Of a stretch of DNA of 18,238 nucleotides, positions 6,541-14,423 are shown piece after piece. This DNA comes from Bacillota bacterium. Its GTDB lineage: Bacteria; Bacillota; Clostridia; Lachnospirales; Cellulosilyticaceae. Numbering within the stretch: position 1 is the stretch's first letter; the number at the start of each line of letters is the position of its first letter. The notes beneath the pieces were generated by a model. That model did not search any database and was not told the DNA's origin. It saw nothing but the letters and a program-made list of their open reading frames with translations. A program made the position numbers and the translations under genes. The DNA is taken from assembly GCA_023412455.1 (NCBI GenBank), contig JAEYNQ010000310.1:1-18238 (forward strand), written 5' to 3'.

Positions 6541-7248
6541 ATGAAAATAGCCTATGACTTTCATATCCATACAGCTGCTTCACCTTGTGGTGATCAATGG
6601 ATGTCCCCACATAATATTGTTAATATGGCCCTTCTCAATGGTTTAGATGCTATTGCTATTACAGACCATAATACCTGTGCCAATTGTGAGTCTGTGATGC
6701 AGGTAGGGAGAGAAAAAGGACTCTTGGTTATTCCTGGCATGGAGATTGAATGTCAAGAAGAGTTTCATATGATTGCCCTTTTTCCCAGTTTAGAGGTAGC
6801 TGTTGAAGTGGAGCACTATATTTGGGAGGGCTTACCACCTCTTAAAAATCGAATAGATATTTTTGGAAATCAATGGCGTTTAGATACACAAGATGCCGTT
6901 CAAGGAGAAATTCAACAGCTCCTTTTAACGGCAACAGCCCGAACAGCACAAGAAATAGTTGAGAAAGTAAGGGCTTTAGGAAGCGTCATTTATCCTGCAC
7001 ATATAGACCGTCAAAGTTATAGTATCCTTTCCAACTTAGGGTGCATTCCACCAGAATTGCAAGTTCGTACAGTAGAAATATCAAAGACAGCCCAAGTAGA
7101 AACCTATCAAAAAGAATATGAAAATTACCGAATTATGCAATCTTCAGATGCCCATTATTTACAGGATATTTCAGAAAGAAAAAACTTTTTATCTCTAGAG
7201 AATTTAACAATCGAAAAAGTACTTCATGCAGTAGATAATAAATTTTAA
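6541..7248 (+). CDS. PHP domain metal-dependent phosphoesterase
   Basis: A PHP-fold protein of 235 residues with the metal-binding set intact: DFHIH (H8, H10), ITDHN (D42, H43), GMEIE (E68), FHM (H76), PAHID (H154) and SSDAH (D203, H205). PHP phosphoesterases hydrolyse phosphate esters or cyclic phosphates, including 3',5'-nucleotide products; the substrate here is unknown. I chose ATG 6541, not GTG 6532 immediately after the previous stop, because AGGTGAG (6529-6535) lies 5 bases upstream of the ATG and MKIAYDFHIH is the family-typical opening. It ends the regulatory operon. No clear terminator follows, so some read-through into hydC is possible. PHP genes commonly accompany this set beside clostridial hydrogenases, which suggests turnover of a signalling nucleotide, but that is a guess. 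Confidence 0.75.
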   Translation: MKIAYDFHIHTAASPCGDQWMSPHNIVNMALLNGLDAIAITDHNTCANCESVMQVGREKGLLVIPGMEIECQEEFHMIALFPSLEVAVEVEHYIWEGLPPLKNRIDIFGNQWRLDTQDAVQGEIQQLLLTATARTAQEIVEKVRALGSVIYPAHIDRQSYSILSNLGCIPPELQVRTVEISKTAQVETYQKEYENYRIMQSSDAHYLQDISERKNFLSLENLTIEKVLHAVDNKF

Positions 7249-7312
7249 ATTATTAGAAATTTTAATTAAATAATACAAAAAATTCACTAATTCAAAGTTA
7301 AATGATAATTAA

Positions 7313-7341
7313 TTGACATACCCTATTTTTTATGGTATTTT
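7313..7341 (+). promoter_or_regulatory. Predicted promoter of the hydC-hydA operon
   Basis: A perfect -35 hexamer TTGACA (7313-7318) is followed after 17 bases by TATTTT (7336-7341). It lies in the AT-rich 188-base gap before hydC and would give a start near 7348 and a leader of about 90 bases that contains the Rex-like operator. Confidence 0.6.
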
Positions 7342-7371
7342 CATAAAGTAAGTGGTGGTTTCATAGTGTTT

Positions 7372-7389
7372 ATGTTAAAAAAATAACAA
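7372..7389. promoter_or_regulatory. Rex-like operator upstream of hydC
   Basis: ATGTTAAAAAAATAACAA matches the clostridial Rex consensus TTGTTAA-N4-TTAACAA at 12 of 14 defined positions with the exact 18-base span. The inverted repeat TGTTA-N6-TAACA is perfect. Rex represses fermentation genes when NADH/NAD+ is low. The site lies about 25 bases downstream of the predicted transcription start, where a bound repressor would block elongation. This would tie hydrogenase expression to NADH load. Rex itself is not encoded in the window. Confidence 0.6.
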
Positions 7390-7436
7390 ACAAAATGCTG
7401 GAAGAATTAAAAAAATGGTCACAAGGAGGATGCATT

Positions 7437-7925
7437 ATGTCATGTGAAGGTTGCACAAATGAGCTGGCAAAAGGCTTGTATTTGGAACTTGAAAAATTCA
7501 TTGATGAGCTATCAGAAAAAAGAGGGGCACTCATTGCTGTACTTCATAAAGCCCAATCATTATTTGGTTATTTACCAAAAGAAGTACAAGTATTCGTAGG
7601 TAAGAAATTAGGGGTACCTGTTTCCCAAGTTTATGGCGTAGTTAGTTTTTATTCTTTCTTTACAATGATTCCAAAAGGAGAGCATGCTATTTCTGTCTGT
7701 CTAGGAACAGCTTGTTATGTAAGGGGAGCAGATAAAGTATTAGACGCTTTTAAGAAAGAGTTAGGAATTGAGGTTGGTGAGACAACTGCTGATGGTAAGT
7801 TTTCATTAGATGCCCTAAGATGTGTCGGTGCCTGTGGACTTGCACCTGTTGTTTTAGTTGGGGATAAAGTATATGGACGTATCGGTTCAGCTGAGGAAGT
7901 TAAGAAAATCCTAAGTGAATATTAA
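7437..7925 (+). CDS. hydC: HydC, NuoE-like [2Fe-2S] subunit of bifurcating hydrogenase
   Basis: This 162-residue protein is the thioredoxin-fold [2Fe-2S] subunit of the electron-bifurcating [FeFe]-hydrogenase. The helical N-terminal part ends in LGVPVSQVYGVVSFYSFF (58-75). The cluster ligands C88, C93, C129 and C133 follow the C-x4-C and C-x3-C pattern (SVCLGTAC, RCVGACG). The subunit passes electrons within the HydABC complex alongside HydB. I chose ATG 7437 because AAGGAGG (7423-7429) is 7 bases upstream. The in-frame ATG at 7395 has no ribosome binding site and would add a 14-residue leader. The mature N-terminus carries an extra CxxC (MSCEGC) that the core fold does not need. It is the first gene of the operon, 18 bases before the next. 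Confidence 0.88.
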   Translation: MSCEGCTNELAKGLYLELEKFIDELSEKRGALIAVLHKAQSLFGYLPKEVQVFVGKKLGVPVSQVYGVVSFYSFFTMIPKGEHAISVCLGTACYVRGADKVLDAFKKELGIEVGETTADGKFSLDALRCVGACGLAPVVLVGDKVYGRIGSAEEVKKILSEY

Positions 7926-7943
7926 AATAGAGGAGGGTTATCT

Positions 7944-8342
7944 ATGCCAAAAATCATGTCTTTAGAAGAACTCAAAAATCTTAGAGATAATGTAAAGAAT
8001 AAGGTAGATGTACGTGTAAAGGGTGAAAACATCGATCAAATGGTAGTTGTTCGTGTAGCTATGGCAACTTGTGGGATTGCTGCCGGAGCAAGGGAAATCA
8101 TGAACACTTTTGCAGAACTTGTAAGAGATAATCAGATGGACAATGTTATGATTACACAAAGTGGATGTATGGGATATTGCTATGCAGAGCCTACTGTAGA
8201 AGTGACGCTTCCTGGTCAAGAACCTGTTGTATATGGTCATGTTACAAAAGAAAAGGCAAAAGAGATTTTAGAAAAACATATCCAAGGTGGGGAAATGGTA
8301 GATGGTATGATTCCAGTTGCTCACAGATCATTAGATGAGTAG
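7944..8342 (+). CDS. Thioredoxin-like (2Fe-2S) ferredoxin-fold hydrogenase subunit (HydD-like)
   Basis: A 132-residue protein with the thioredoxin-like ferredoxin fold: VVVRVAMATCGIAAGARE (35-51), then SGCMGYCYAEPTVEV (73-87) and a closing helix. Of the four expected ligands, C43, C75 and C79 are present, but the second position of the C-x4-C pair is G48. The cluster may therefore be absent or use another ligand. It lies between hydC and hydB, where acetogen hydrogenase operons place a small fourth subunit (HydD), so it probably belongs to the same complex. RBS AGGAGG is well placed before ATG 7944, and an AGGAGG at its end serves hydB. Assignment as HydD is by position and size; I am less sure of orthology. 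Confidence 0.75.
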   Translation: MPKIMSLEELKNLRDNVKNKVDVRVKGENIDQMVVVRVAMATCGIAAGAREIMNTFAELVRDNQMDNVMITQSGCMGYCYAEPTVEVTLPGQEPVVYGHVTKEKAKEILEKHIQGGEMVDGMIPVAHRSLDE

Positions 8343-8353
8343 GAGGCCTGTCA

Positions 8354-10141
8354 ATGTCAAAGTATACGATGCATATTTTAATTTGTGGGGGGACAGGATG
8401 TCTTTCTTCACAATCTAATTTAATTATTGAAAATTTAGAACGTTACATAAAAGAAGTTCATATGGAAGATCAGGTACAAGTTTTAAAAACAGGTTGTTTT
8501 GGTTTCTGTGAGAAAGGCCCTGTTGTTAAAATCCTTCCTGATAATACTTTCTATGTACAAGTAAAACCAGAGGATGCAGAAGAGCTAGTGAAAGAACACA
8601 TTGTAAAGGGACGTAAAGTAAGTCGTCTTCTCTATCTCGATCCAGCAACCAGTGAACATGTGTCTGACTCTAAACATATGGATTTCTATAAAAAGCAAAA
8701 ACGTGTCGCTCTTCGTAACTGTGGTTTTATTGATCCTGATAATATTGATGAATATATTGCTAGAGATGGCTACGCTGCTCTAGGTATGGCTCTTAGTATG
8801 TCTCAAGCAGAAGTTATTGAAGAAGTGAAGAAATCTGGACTTCGTGGTCGTGGAGGTGGTGGCTTCCCAACAGGTCTTAAATGGGAATTTGCTTCTAAGA
8901 ATCAAGCAGATCAAAAATATGTAGTCTGTAATGCCGATGAAGGGGATCCAGGTGCTTTTATGGACCGTTCCATTCTAGAAGGGGATCCACATTCTATCGT
9001 AGAAGCCATGGCCATTTGTGGTTATGCTATTGGAGCAACCCAAGGTCTTGTTTATATTCGTGCAGAATATCCTTTGGCGGTTAAGCGATTGGAGACAGCT
9101 ATTGAAAGTGCAAGAGAATATGGCCTATTAGGCAAAAATATTTTAGGAACGGATTTCGAATTTGATATTGATATTAAATTTGGCGCCGGTGCTTTTGTAT
9201 GTGGAGAAGAAACTGCACTTATTCACTCCATGGAAGGGTTAAGAGGAGAGCCTACTACTAAACCTCCATTCCCAGCAGCAAGTGGTTATTGGGGAAAACC
9301 AACCAACGTAAATAATGTAGAAACCTTTGCTAATATACCTGTTATTCTCCTAAAGGGTGCAGAATGGTTTGCTTCTATAGGAACAGAAAAGTCAAAGGGA
9401 ACAAAAGTATTTGCTTTAGCAGGTAAAATCAATAATGTAGGTCTTATTGAAGTACCAATGGGAACCACTTTAAGAGAAGTTATTTATGACATTGGTGGTG
9501 GAATTAAAGATGGTAAGAAATTTAAGGCTGTACAAACAGGTGGTCCTTCTGGTGGTTGTTTAACAGATGAGGACTTAGATACACCTATCGACTTTGATAA
9601 CCTGATTGCCAAAGGGTCTATGATGGGTTCTGGTGGTATGATTGTTATGGATGAAGATGACTGTATGCCTGCAGTGGCTAAATTCTACTTACAATTTACG
9701 GAAGAAGAATCTTGTGGTAAATGTACACCATGTCGTGTAGGTACCAAGAGACTTTCTGAAATTTTAGGTAAAATTGTATCAGGTAAAGGTACGGAGCAGG
9801 ACCTTGACACCCTTAAAGACATCAGTCAAGTGATTAAAGATACTGCACTATGTGGTTTAGGTCAGACTGCTCCTAATCCTGTTCTTTCTACACTTAAGAA
9901 ATTTGAAGATGAGTACATTGCCCATGTTCGTGATAAGAAATGCCCAGCTGGACAATGTAGTGCACTCTTACAATACAAGATTACAGACAAATGTATTGGT
10001 TGTACAGCTTGTTCAAGAGTTTGTCCTGTAAGCGCTATTGCAGGAACTGTTAAGCATATGCACACCATTGATCAAGAGAAATGTATTAAGTGTGGCGCTT
10101 GTATGGATAAATGTAAGTTTAATGCCATAATAAAAGAATAG
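8354..10141 (+). CDS. hydB: HydB, NuoF-like NADH/FMN subunit of bifurcating hydrogenase
   Basis: The flavin subunit (595 aa) that oxidises NADH. The N-terminal thioredoxin-like [2Fe-2S] domain has C11, C16, C48 and C52. The NuoF core follows, with the Gly-rich nucleotide/FMN loops GLRGRGGGGFPTGLKWEF (162-179) and CNADEGDPGAFMDR (192-205), YIRAEYPLAV, and GAGAFVCGEETALIHSMEG (277-295). Next comes the [4Fe-4S] motif SCGKCTPCR with a downstream CGLG. Two C-terminal [4Fe-4S] clusters end the protein (CIGCTACSRVCP and CIKCGACMDKC). This is the full HydB layout of the Thermotoga/Acetobacterium-type enzyme; FMN is the proposed bifurcation site in this family. AGGAGG (8341-8346) overlaps the stop of the preceding gene, and hydA follows within 17 bases. 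Confidence 0.93.
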   Translation: MSKYTMHILICGGTGCLSSQSNLIIENLERYIKEVHMEDQVQVLKTGCFGFCEKGPVVKILPDNTFYVQVKPEDAEELVKEHIVKGRKVSRLLYLDPATSEHVSDSKHMDFYKKQKRVALRNCGFIDPDNIDEYIARDGYAALGMALSMSQAEVIEEVKKSGLRGRGGGGFPTGLKWEFASKNQADQKYVVCNADEGDPGAFMDRSILEGDPHSIVEAMAICGYAIGATQGLVYIRAEYPLAVKRLETAIESAREYGLLGKNILGTDFEFDIDIKFGAGAFVCGEETALIHSMEGLRGEPTTKPPFPAASGYWGKPTNVNNVETFANIPVILLKGAEWFASIGTEKSKGTKVFALAGKINNVGLIEVPMGTTLREVIYDIGGGIKDGKKFKAVQTGGPSGGCLTDEDLDTPIDFDNLIAKGSMMGSGGMIVMDEDDCMPAVAKFYLQFTEEESCGKCTPCRVGTKRLSEILGKIVSGKGTEQDLDTLKDISQVIKDTALCGLGQTAPNPVLSTLKKFEDEYIAHVRDKKCPAGQCSALLQYKITDKCIGCTACSRVCPVSAIAGTVKHMHTIDQEKCIKCGACMDKCKFNAIIKE

Positions 10142-10158
10142 GAAGAGGAGTGAAAAAT

Positions 10159-11913
10159 ATGTCAGAAATTAAAATCACAATCGATGGCACTGATGTGATG
10201 GTTGAATCCGGTTCAACAATATTAGACGCTGCTAAAAAAATAGGAGTACATATCCCAACTCTTTGCCATTTAGATTTACATGATACAAAAATGATCAATC
10301 AAGCTGCTTCATGTAGAATATGTGTGGTAGAAGTAGAGGGGCGTAGAAATTTAGCTCCTGCCTGTGCGACACCTGTTACAGAGGGAATGGTAGTTAATAC
10401 GCGTTCTATCAAAGTTCTTCATGCCAGAAAGATAGTTCTTGAATTACTTTTATCAGACCATCCAAAAGATTGTTTAGCTTGTGAAAAATCAGGAAACTGT
10501 GAGCTCCAAGATTTAGCCATTACATTCGGTATACGTGAGATTAATATTGGTAAAGATGGTGCACAATCTACTTATAGAAAAGATGTAAGCGAAGCGATCG
10601 TCCGTGATATGGATAAATGTATCATGTGTAGACGTTGTGAAACCATGTGTAACAAAGTACAATCAGTAGGTGCCCTATCAGGTATCAATAGAGGTTTTGA
10701 GGCTGTAGTAGCACCAGCTTTTGAAGTAGATCTTAGTGACTCTGTATGTACACACTGTGGACAATGTGTAGCTGTTTGTCCAACAGGTGCCCTTTGTGAA
10801 AAAGAACATACTTGGAGTGTTGTTAAAGCCTTAGCTGATGAAAATAAAGTCGTTGTTGTACAAACTGCACCAGCTGTAAGAGCAGCTTTAGGTGAAGAAT
10901 TTGGCATGGAACCAGGCACTCTTGTAACGGGTAAAATGGCAGCAGCACTTAGAAGATTAGGATTTAATTATGTTTTTGATACTGATTTTGCAGCAGATGC
11001 TACGATTATGGAAGAAGGCGCTGAACTTGTGGACCGTTTAACACGCTTCCAAAATGGAGACCCTACTGTGAAGTTGCCTATTCTTACAAGTTGCTGTCCA
11101 GCTTGGGTTAATTTTGTTGAAAGTCAATTCCCCGATCTTTTAGATGTGCCTTCCACTGCAAAATCACCACAGCAAATGTTTGGTGCCATAGCAAAAAGTT
11201 ACTTTGCTGAAAAGATGAACATTCCAAGAGAGAAAATGGTGGTTGTATCTGTTATGCCTTGTTTAGCTAAAAAGTATGAGGCTTCTCGTCCAGAATTCCA
11301 TCGTGATGTGGATATTTCTATTTCAACTCGAGAGCTTGCGCACCTTATTAAACAAGCCAATATTGACTTTATAAATCTTCCTGAAGAAGACTTTGATAAT
11401 CCATTAGGCGAATCAACAGGTGCTTCAGTGATCTTTGGTACAACTGGTGGTGTTATTGAAGCAGCTGTACGTACAGCTTATGAGGTTATTACTGGAGAAA
11501 CTTTAGAAAAGGTTGATTTCGAAGAATTAAGAGGCTTTGAAGGTATTCGAAATGCGACGATAAAGGTAGGTAATTTAGATCTTAATATTGGAATTGCCCA
11601 TGGTCTAGGTAATGCTAGAGCCTTGCTTGAAGAAGTAAGAGATGGTAATCCAAGAAACTTCCATGCGATTGAGATTATGGCTTGTCCTGGTGGTTGTGTT
11701 GGTGGAGGTGGCCAACCTTATCACCACGGCGATAGTGAAATAGTTAAAAAACGCCAAGTTGCTATTTACACAGAGGATAAAAATAAACCTATTCGTAAAT
11801 CACATGAAAATCCATTTATCAAAGAAATGTACAGGGATTATTTTGAAAAACCAATGAGCCACAAAGCTCATGAGCTTCTCCATACAAGCTACCAAGCAAA
11901 GGAAAGAGTATAG
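10159..11913 (+). CDS. hydA: HydA, catalytic [FeFe]-hydrogenase subunit
   Basis: The catalytic subunit (584 aa) makes or consumes H2 at the H-cluster. The N-terminal [2Fe-2S] domain uses C36, C52, C55 and C69. The His-Cys3 cluster is H101, C105, C108, C114. Two [4Fe-4S] clusters are C154/C157/C160/C164 and C197/C200/C203/C207. The H-cluster signatures are all canonical: TSCCPAW (310-316), MPCLAKK (366-372) and ACPGGCVGGGGQP (508-520, ligands C509 and C513). A small-subunit-like tail follows, ending in a His-rich helix (SHKAHELLHTSYQ). This is the modular M3 form that pairs with HydB and HydC. ATG 10159 has GAGGAG (10145-10150) 8 bases upstream; the in-frame GTG at 10150 overlaps that site. 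Maturation needs HydE, HydF and HydG, none encoded here. Confidence 0.95.
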   Translation: MSEIKITIDGTDVMVESGSTILDAAKKIGVHIPTLCHLDLHDTKMINQAASCRICVVEVEGRRNLAPACATPVTEGMVVNTRSIKVLHARKIVLELLLSDHPKDCLACEKSGNCELQDLAITFGIREINIGKDGAQSTYRKDVSEAIVRDMDKCIMCRRCETMCNKVQSVGALSGINRGFEAVVAPAFEVDLSDSVCTHCGQCVAVCPTGALCEKEHTWSVVKALADENKVVVVQTAPAVRAALGEEFGMEPGTLVTGKMAAALRRLGFNYVFDTDFAADATIMEEGAELVDRLTRFQNGDPTVKLPILTSCCPAWVNFVESQFPDLLDVPSTAKSPQQMFGAIAKSYFAEKMNIPREKMVVVSVMPCLAKKYEASRPEFHRDVDISISTRELAHLIKQANIDFINLPEEDFDNPLGESTGASVIFGTTGGVIEAAVRTAYEVITGETLEKVDFEELRGFEGIRNATIKVGNLDLNIGIAHGLGNARALLEEVRDGNPRNFHAIEIMACPGGCVGGGGQPYHHGDSEIVKKRQVAIYTEDKNKPIRKSHENPFIKEMYRDYFEKPMSHKAHELLHTSYQAKERV

Positions 11914-11934
11914 GCTTCAAATAAAGAAGGATAG

Positions 11935-11978
11935 AAGAGTTAGGTACGAATGAATACTTTCGTATCTAACTCTTTTTT
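11935..11978 (+). terminator. Intrinsic terminator after hydA
   Basis: A 16-bp stem (11935-11950 with 11959-11974, one G-U pair) with an 8-base loop is followed by a T run to 11978. It starts 22 bases after the hydA stop and ends the hydC-hydA operon. Confidence 0.9.
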
Positions 11979-12024
11979 GTGTACTTGCTTTTTATTGTAT
12001 TTTTATATTAATTATATGAAAATA

Positions 12025-12053
12025 TTGACAAATTATAAAATTAAATCTATAAT
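12025..12053 (+). promoter_or_regulatory. Consensus sigma-A promoter of the GntR/ABC operon
   Basis: Both hexamers are perfect: TTGACA (12025-12030), 17 bases, TATAAT (12048-12053). A strong unregulated promoter would be unusual for such an operon, and the palindrome directly downstream suggests that it is held off by the repressor it drives. Confidence 0.8.
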
Positions 12054-12058
12054 CAAGT

Positions 12059-12093
12059 TAGATGGTTAGTTACTTAAGTAATTAACCAATCTA
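12059..12093. promoter_or_regulatory. Palindromic operator, probable GntR binding site
   Basis: The core 12064-12087 is a 24-base palindrome with 11 of 12 pairs matching, centred on ACTTAAGT. TAGAT and ATCTA flank it with one base of offset. It starts 5 bases after the -10 box and covers the transcription start, the position expected for autorepression by the GntR protein encoded just downstream. Assignment to that protein is inferred from position. Confidence 0.6.
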
Positions 12094-12111
12094 CTCAAAG
12101 GCGGTGAATGC

Positions 12112-12510
12112 ATGAAACAAACACTTCATGAGGATGAAGCTCTCTATTTGCAAATTGCAAAGACTATAGAGGAGGAAATCTTGAGAGGCGGGATAGTGGA
12201 GGAAAACCAAATTCCTTCCACCAATGAGTTATCCAAGCTGTATCAGATTAATCCAGCTACGGTCTTAAAGGGGATCACCTTATTAGTTGACCAAGATATC
12301 TTATATAAGAAGAGGGGAATTGGGATGTTTGTACAACAAGGAGCAAAAGAGAAAATACAAAATGCCAGAAAAGGTACCTTCAAAGACATTATCTTAAAAC
12401 AATTTTTAAAAGAAGCTTCACTTTTAGGTATCTCTTATCAAGAGCTTATGGCAATGATAGGAGAAGCCAGTGAAGGGGAGAGGAGTGAGGCAAGTGGAAA
12501 TAGGTATTAG
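12112..12510 (+). CDS. YtrA-type GntR family transcriptional regulator
   Basis: A short GntR protein (132 aa) with an N-terminal winged helix: LYLQIAKTIEEEILRGGI, the IPSTNELSKLYQINPATVLKGITLL helix-turn-helix at about 34-58, and the wing YKKRGIGMFV (about 68-77). It lacks the large effector domain of FadR, HutC or MocR types. The short helical tail is that of the YtrA subfamily, whose members repress their own operons with ABC transporter genes. AAAGGCGGTG precedes ATG 12112. The last 17 bases overlap the ABC ATPase gene. The inducer is unknown; YtrA-type regulators in Bacillus respond to cell-wall-active compounds, but that cannot be read from this sequence. Confidence 0.85.
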   Translation: MKQTLHEDEALYLQIAKTIEEEILRGGIVEENQIPSTNELSKLYQINPATVLKGITLLVDQDILYKKRGIGMFVQQGAKEKIQNARKGTFKDIILKQFLKEASLLGISYQELMAMIGEASEGERSEASGNRY

Positions 12511-13375
12511 TATAAAGGGAGTAACTCATCAATTTGGAAAAAGCCCTGTTTTTGAAAAATTGGACTTAGATTTTGAGAAGAATAAAATCTATGGGCTTTT
12601 AGGGAAAAATGGTTCTGGAAAAACAACCTTACTTAACCTCATCGGAGGGCAGCTAGGTTTACAAGAGGGAGAAATCCGTTTATGGGGAGAACAAGCTGGA
12701 CATACACCTACTATTTTAGAGAAGGTCTGTCTAGTGACGGAACGAGAATTTGGGAATGAGGAAGAAAAGGTTAAAAATATCTTTAAGCTATATCAAGGCT
12801 TTTATGAAAATTATAATGTAGCTCTTGAAAAGCGGTTATGTGAGTATTATAAATTACCTTTAAATAAGCCCTATAAAAAATATTCAAGAGGGATGAAATC
12901 TCTTGTTTCTAATATCATTGGTATTTGTTCACGGGCAGAGCTCACTCTATTTGATGAACCTACTTTAGGGTTAGATGCTGTTAATCGGGAGCAGATTTAT
13001 AGTATTTTACTGGAAGATTATATTCAAAATCCACGAACTATTATATTATCTACCCACCTTATTGAAGAAGTTCAGCATCTTCTGGAAAAGGTAGTAATTA
13101 TTGATAAAGGTCAAGTGCTCGTTCATGATGAGATAGAAGCTTTAAAGGAGAGAGCATGGATTATAACAGGAGACAGGCAAGCCCTGGTGCAACTAGAGTG
13201 CTTAAAGGGTAAGGAGATTAAAGCACAGCTAGGAAATAGGGCGAGTATGAGTTACTATGGTCTACTTAGTAAAGAGGATAAGAAGAAGATGGCAGAACAA
13301 GGGATTCAGGTGGAAAATATAGGACTTCAACAGTTATTTATTGAATGGACCAAGGGGGAGGTATTTGAGTTATGA
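12494..13375 (+). CDS. ABC transporter ATP-binding protein (YtrB-type)
   Basis: The 293-residue ATPase subunit has Walker A GKNGSGKT (37-44), a signature-like YSRGMKS (130-136), Walker B TLFDEP (151-156), D-loop LGLD and switch His H188 in LSTH. The usual Q-loop Gln is not obvious: the strand after the arm reads CLVTERE. The C-terminal third (about 210-293) is a divergent extension. I chose GTG 12494 since AGGAG (12481-12485) is 8 bases upstream and MEIGISIKGVTHQF is a natural opening. GTG at 12470 and 12485 are possible but sit on or before that site. It overlaps both the regulator upstream and the permease downstream (ATGA), so the three are translationally coupled. The cargo is unknown. 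Confidence 0.85.
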   Translation: MEIGISIKGVTHQFGKSPVFEKLDLDFEKNKIYGLLGKNGSGKTTLLNLIGGQLGLQEGEIRLWGEQAGHTPTILEKVCLVTEREFGNEEEKVKNIFKLYQGFYENYNVALEKRLCEYYKLPLNKPYKKYSRGMKSLVSNIIGICSRAELTLFDEPTLGLDAVNREQIYSILLEDYIQNPRTIILSTHLIEEVQHLLEKVVIIDKGQVLVHDEIEALKERAWIITGDRQALVQLECLKGKEIKAQLGNRASMSYYGLLSKEDKKKMAEQGIQVENIGLQQLFIEWTKGEVFEL

Positions 13376-14106
13376 GAAGGATGAAACCTTATTTAAAAGG
13401 TATATATGATATACTCAAATCCAGCTTGATGGTTATAGCGTTGGTAAGTTTAGGCGTTCAATTATTAAATTGTATGATTTATAGAGTTGTTCGCCACATA
13501 AATAATGAGGCACGATTTGCTATTAATTTAGAGCAAAATACAGAGAATATATTTACTATTTTTATCTTTGTGATGGGTATTCTACTAGGCAGTAAACTTT
13601 TTTCTGTTTTTATAAGTATACGTAGTGATCGAAAAAGTTATTTGATGAGTTTTGCAGTGTCTTGTGTAGTGCTTTGCTCTGTGAGTTGGTGTATACACTA
13701 TAGTGTGGCAGTTGGGATGGAGATTTTAGTAACATTCTGGCTTCCAGGTTTGGAATTTGAAAAGAGTACTTGGTCAGTAAAGCTATTGGTTTTAGCAAAG
13801 TTCTTTACGATAGAAATGGTGGGTTTTTTCCTAGGAGCATTCTGTTATCGTTTAAAGATTTTAAATAGTGTCTTAAGCTTTACTCTTTTACCTGCTTTTG
13901 GAATGAGCCTATTTATCTATTTGGCCTATACTGAGAAAGGATTGCCAAGAGCATTAAAGGCATTGATAGCTTTTATAAACAGGCTTTATGAAAGTGGCTC
14001 TTTTCTACTTCCCTTCATGCTCATAGGGGTTGGTGTTATTTTCTATGGTTTAGGTTACGGGCTTTTAATAAAAGCACCTATTAAGAGCTATGCCCATGAT
14101 TTATAA
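13372..14106 (+). CDS. ABC-type membrane protein, six predicted helices
   Basis: The 244-residue product is hydrophobic, with about six membrane segments near residues 15-36, 58-82, 90-118, 134-158, 163-186 and 212-236, and no signal peptide. Its place directly after an ABC ATPase gene, with ATG 13372 overlapping the TGA of that gene, marks it as the permease partner. I do not recognise a conserved permease motif beyond that. A hairpin terminator follows at 14136-14161. Function is most likely export or response to a membrane or cell-wall stress compound, inferred from the YtrA-type regulator. Confidence 0.7.
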   Translation: MRRMKPYLKGIYDILKSSLMVIALVSLGVQLLNCMIYRVVRHINNEARFAINLEQNTENIFTIFIFVMGILLGSKLFSVFISIRSDRKSYLMSFAVSCVVLCSVSWCIHYSVAVGMEILVTFWLPGLEFEKSTWSVKLLVLAKFFTIEMVGFFLGAFCYRLKILNSVLSFTLLPAFGMSLFIYLAYTEKGLPRALKALIAFINRLYESGSFLLPFMLIGVGVIFYGLGYGLLIKAPIKSYAHDL

Positions 14107-14135
14107 AGTAAGTAGATAAAAGGGATGGGAAGAAT

Positions 14136-14161
14136 AAAGGGTAGCATGTGCTACTCTTTTT
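14136..14161 (+). terminator. Intrinsic terminator after the GntR/ABC operon
   Basis: AAAGGGTAGC (14136-14145) pairs with GCTACTCTTT (14150-14159), a 10-bp stem with one G-U pair and a 4-base loop ATGT. A T run reaches 14161. Confidence 0.8.
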
Positions 14162-14423
14162 CTGTACTGTAGTAAAATTTATTACATAAATTATATAAAA
14201 ATAAACTTGAAAATAAGTGTTTGGAGTAAAAACATTGAATTAAAGGTAAGGGTCAAAGGTGTAAATAAATATAAAAAGTTATAAAAATAACAAGTGAAGA
14301 AAAGAAAATAAAGTATATCACATAAGCTATGGCCTTTTATTGGAAAAAAGTCAAATATTTTAGAGAATAAAAAAGAAAAAGGATTAGAATAGAGAGAATT
14401 GGACATAAAAAGCAGATATTTAA
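14162..14423. other. AT-rich intergenic stretch without a gene, with a Rex-like repeat
   Basis: The gap between the ABC permease stop (14106) and the small ferredoxin start (14495) is 388 bases. After the terminator this part is purine- and A-rich on the plus strand. I find no coding frame with a ribosome binding site, no tRNA and no riboswitch fold. One inverted repeat, GTTA-N6-TAAC (14278-14291) within a Rex-like 18-mer at 14276-14293 (10 of 14 consensus positions), is the only clear structure. Confidence 0.5.

Noticed and set aside
7249..7312. Terminator after the PHP gene
   Set aside because: The AT-rich repeats here do not form a GC-containing stem with a T run, so I did not call one.
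7395..7436. Upstream ATG extension of hydC
   Set aside because: No ribosome binding site precedes ATG 7395, while AAGGAGG is ideally placed for ATG 7437.
10572..10919. 115-codon minus-strand frame inside hydA
   Set aside because: It is a shadow of the hydA coding sequence, whose motifs are complete on the plus strand.
14191..14406. 71-codon minus-strand frame rich in Phe and Leu
   Set aside because: It is a low-complexity reading of A-rich intergenic DNA. No ribosome binding site or promoter fits it.
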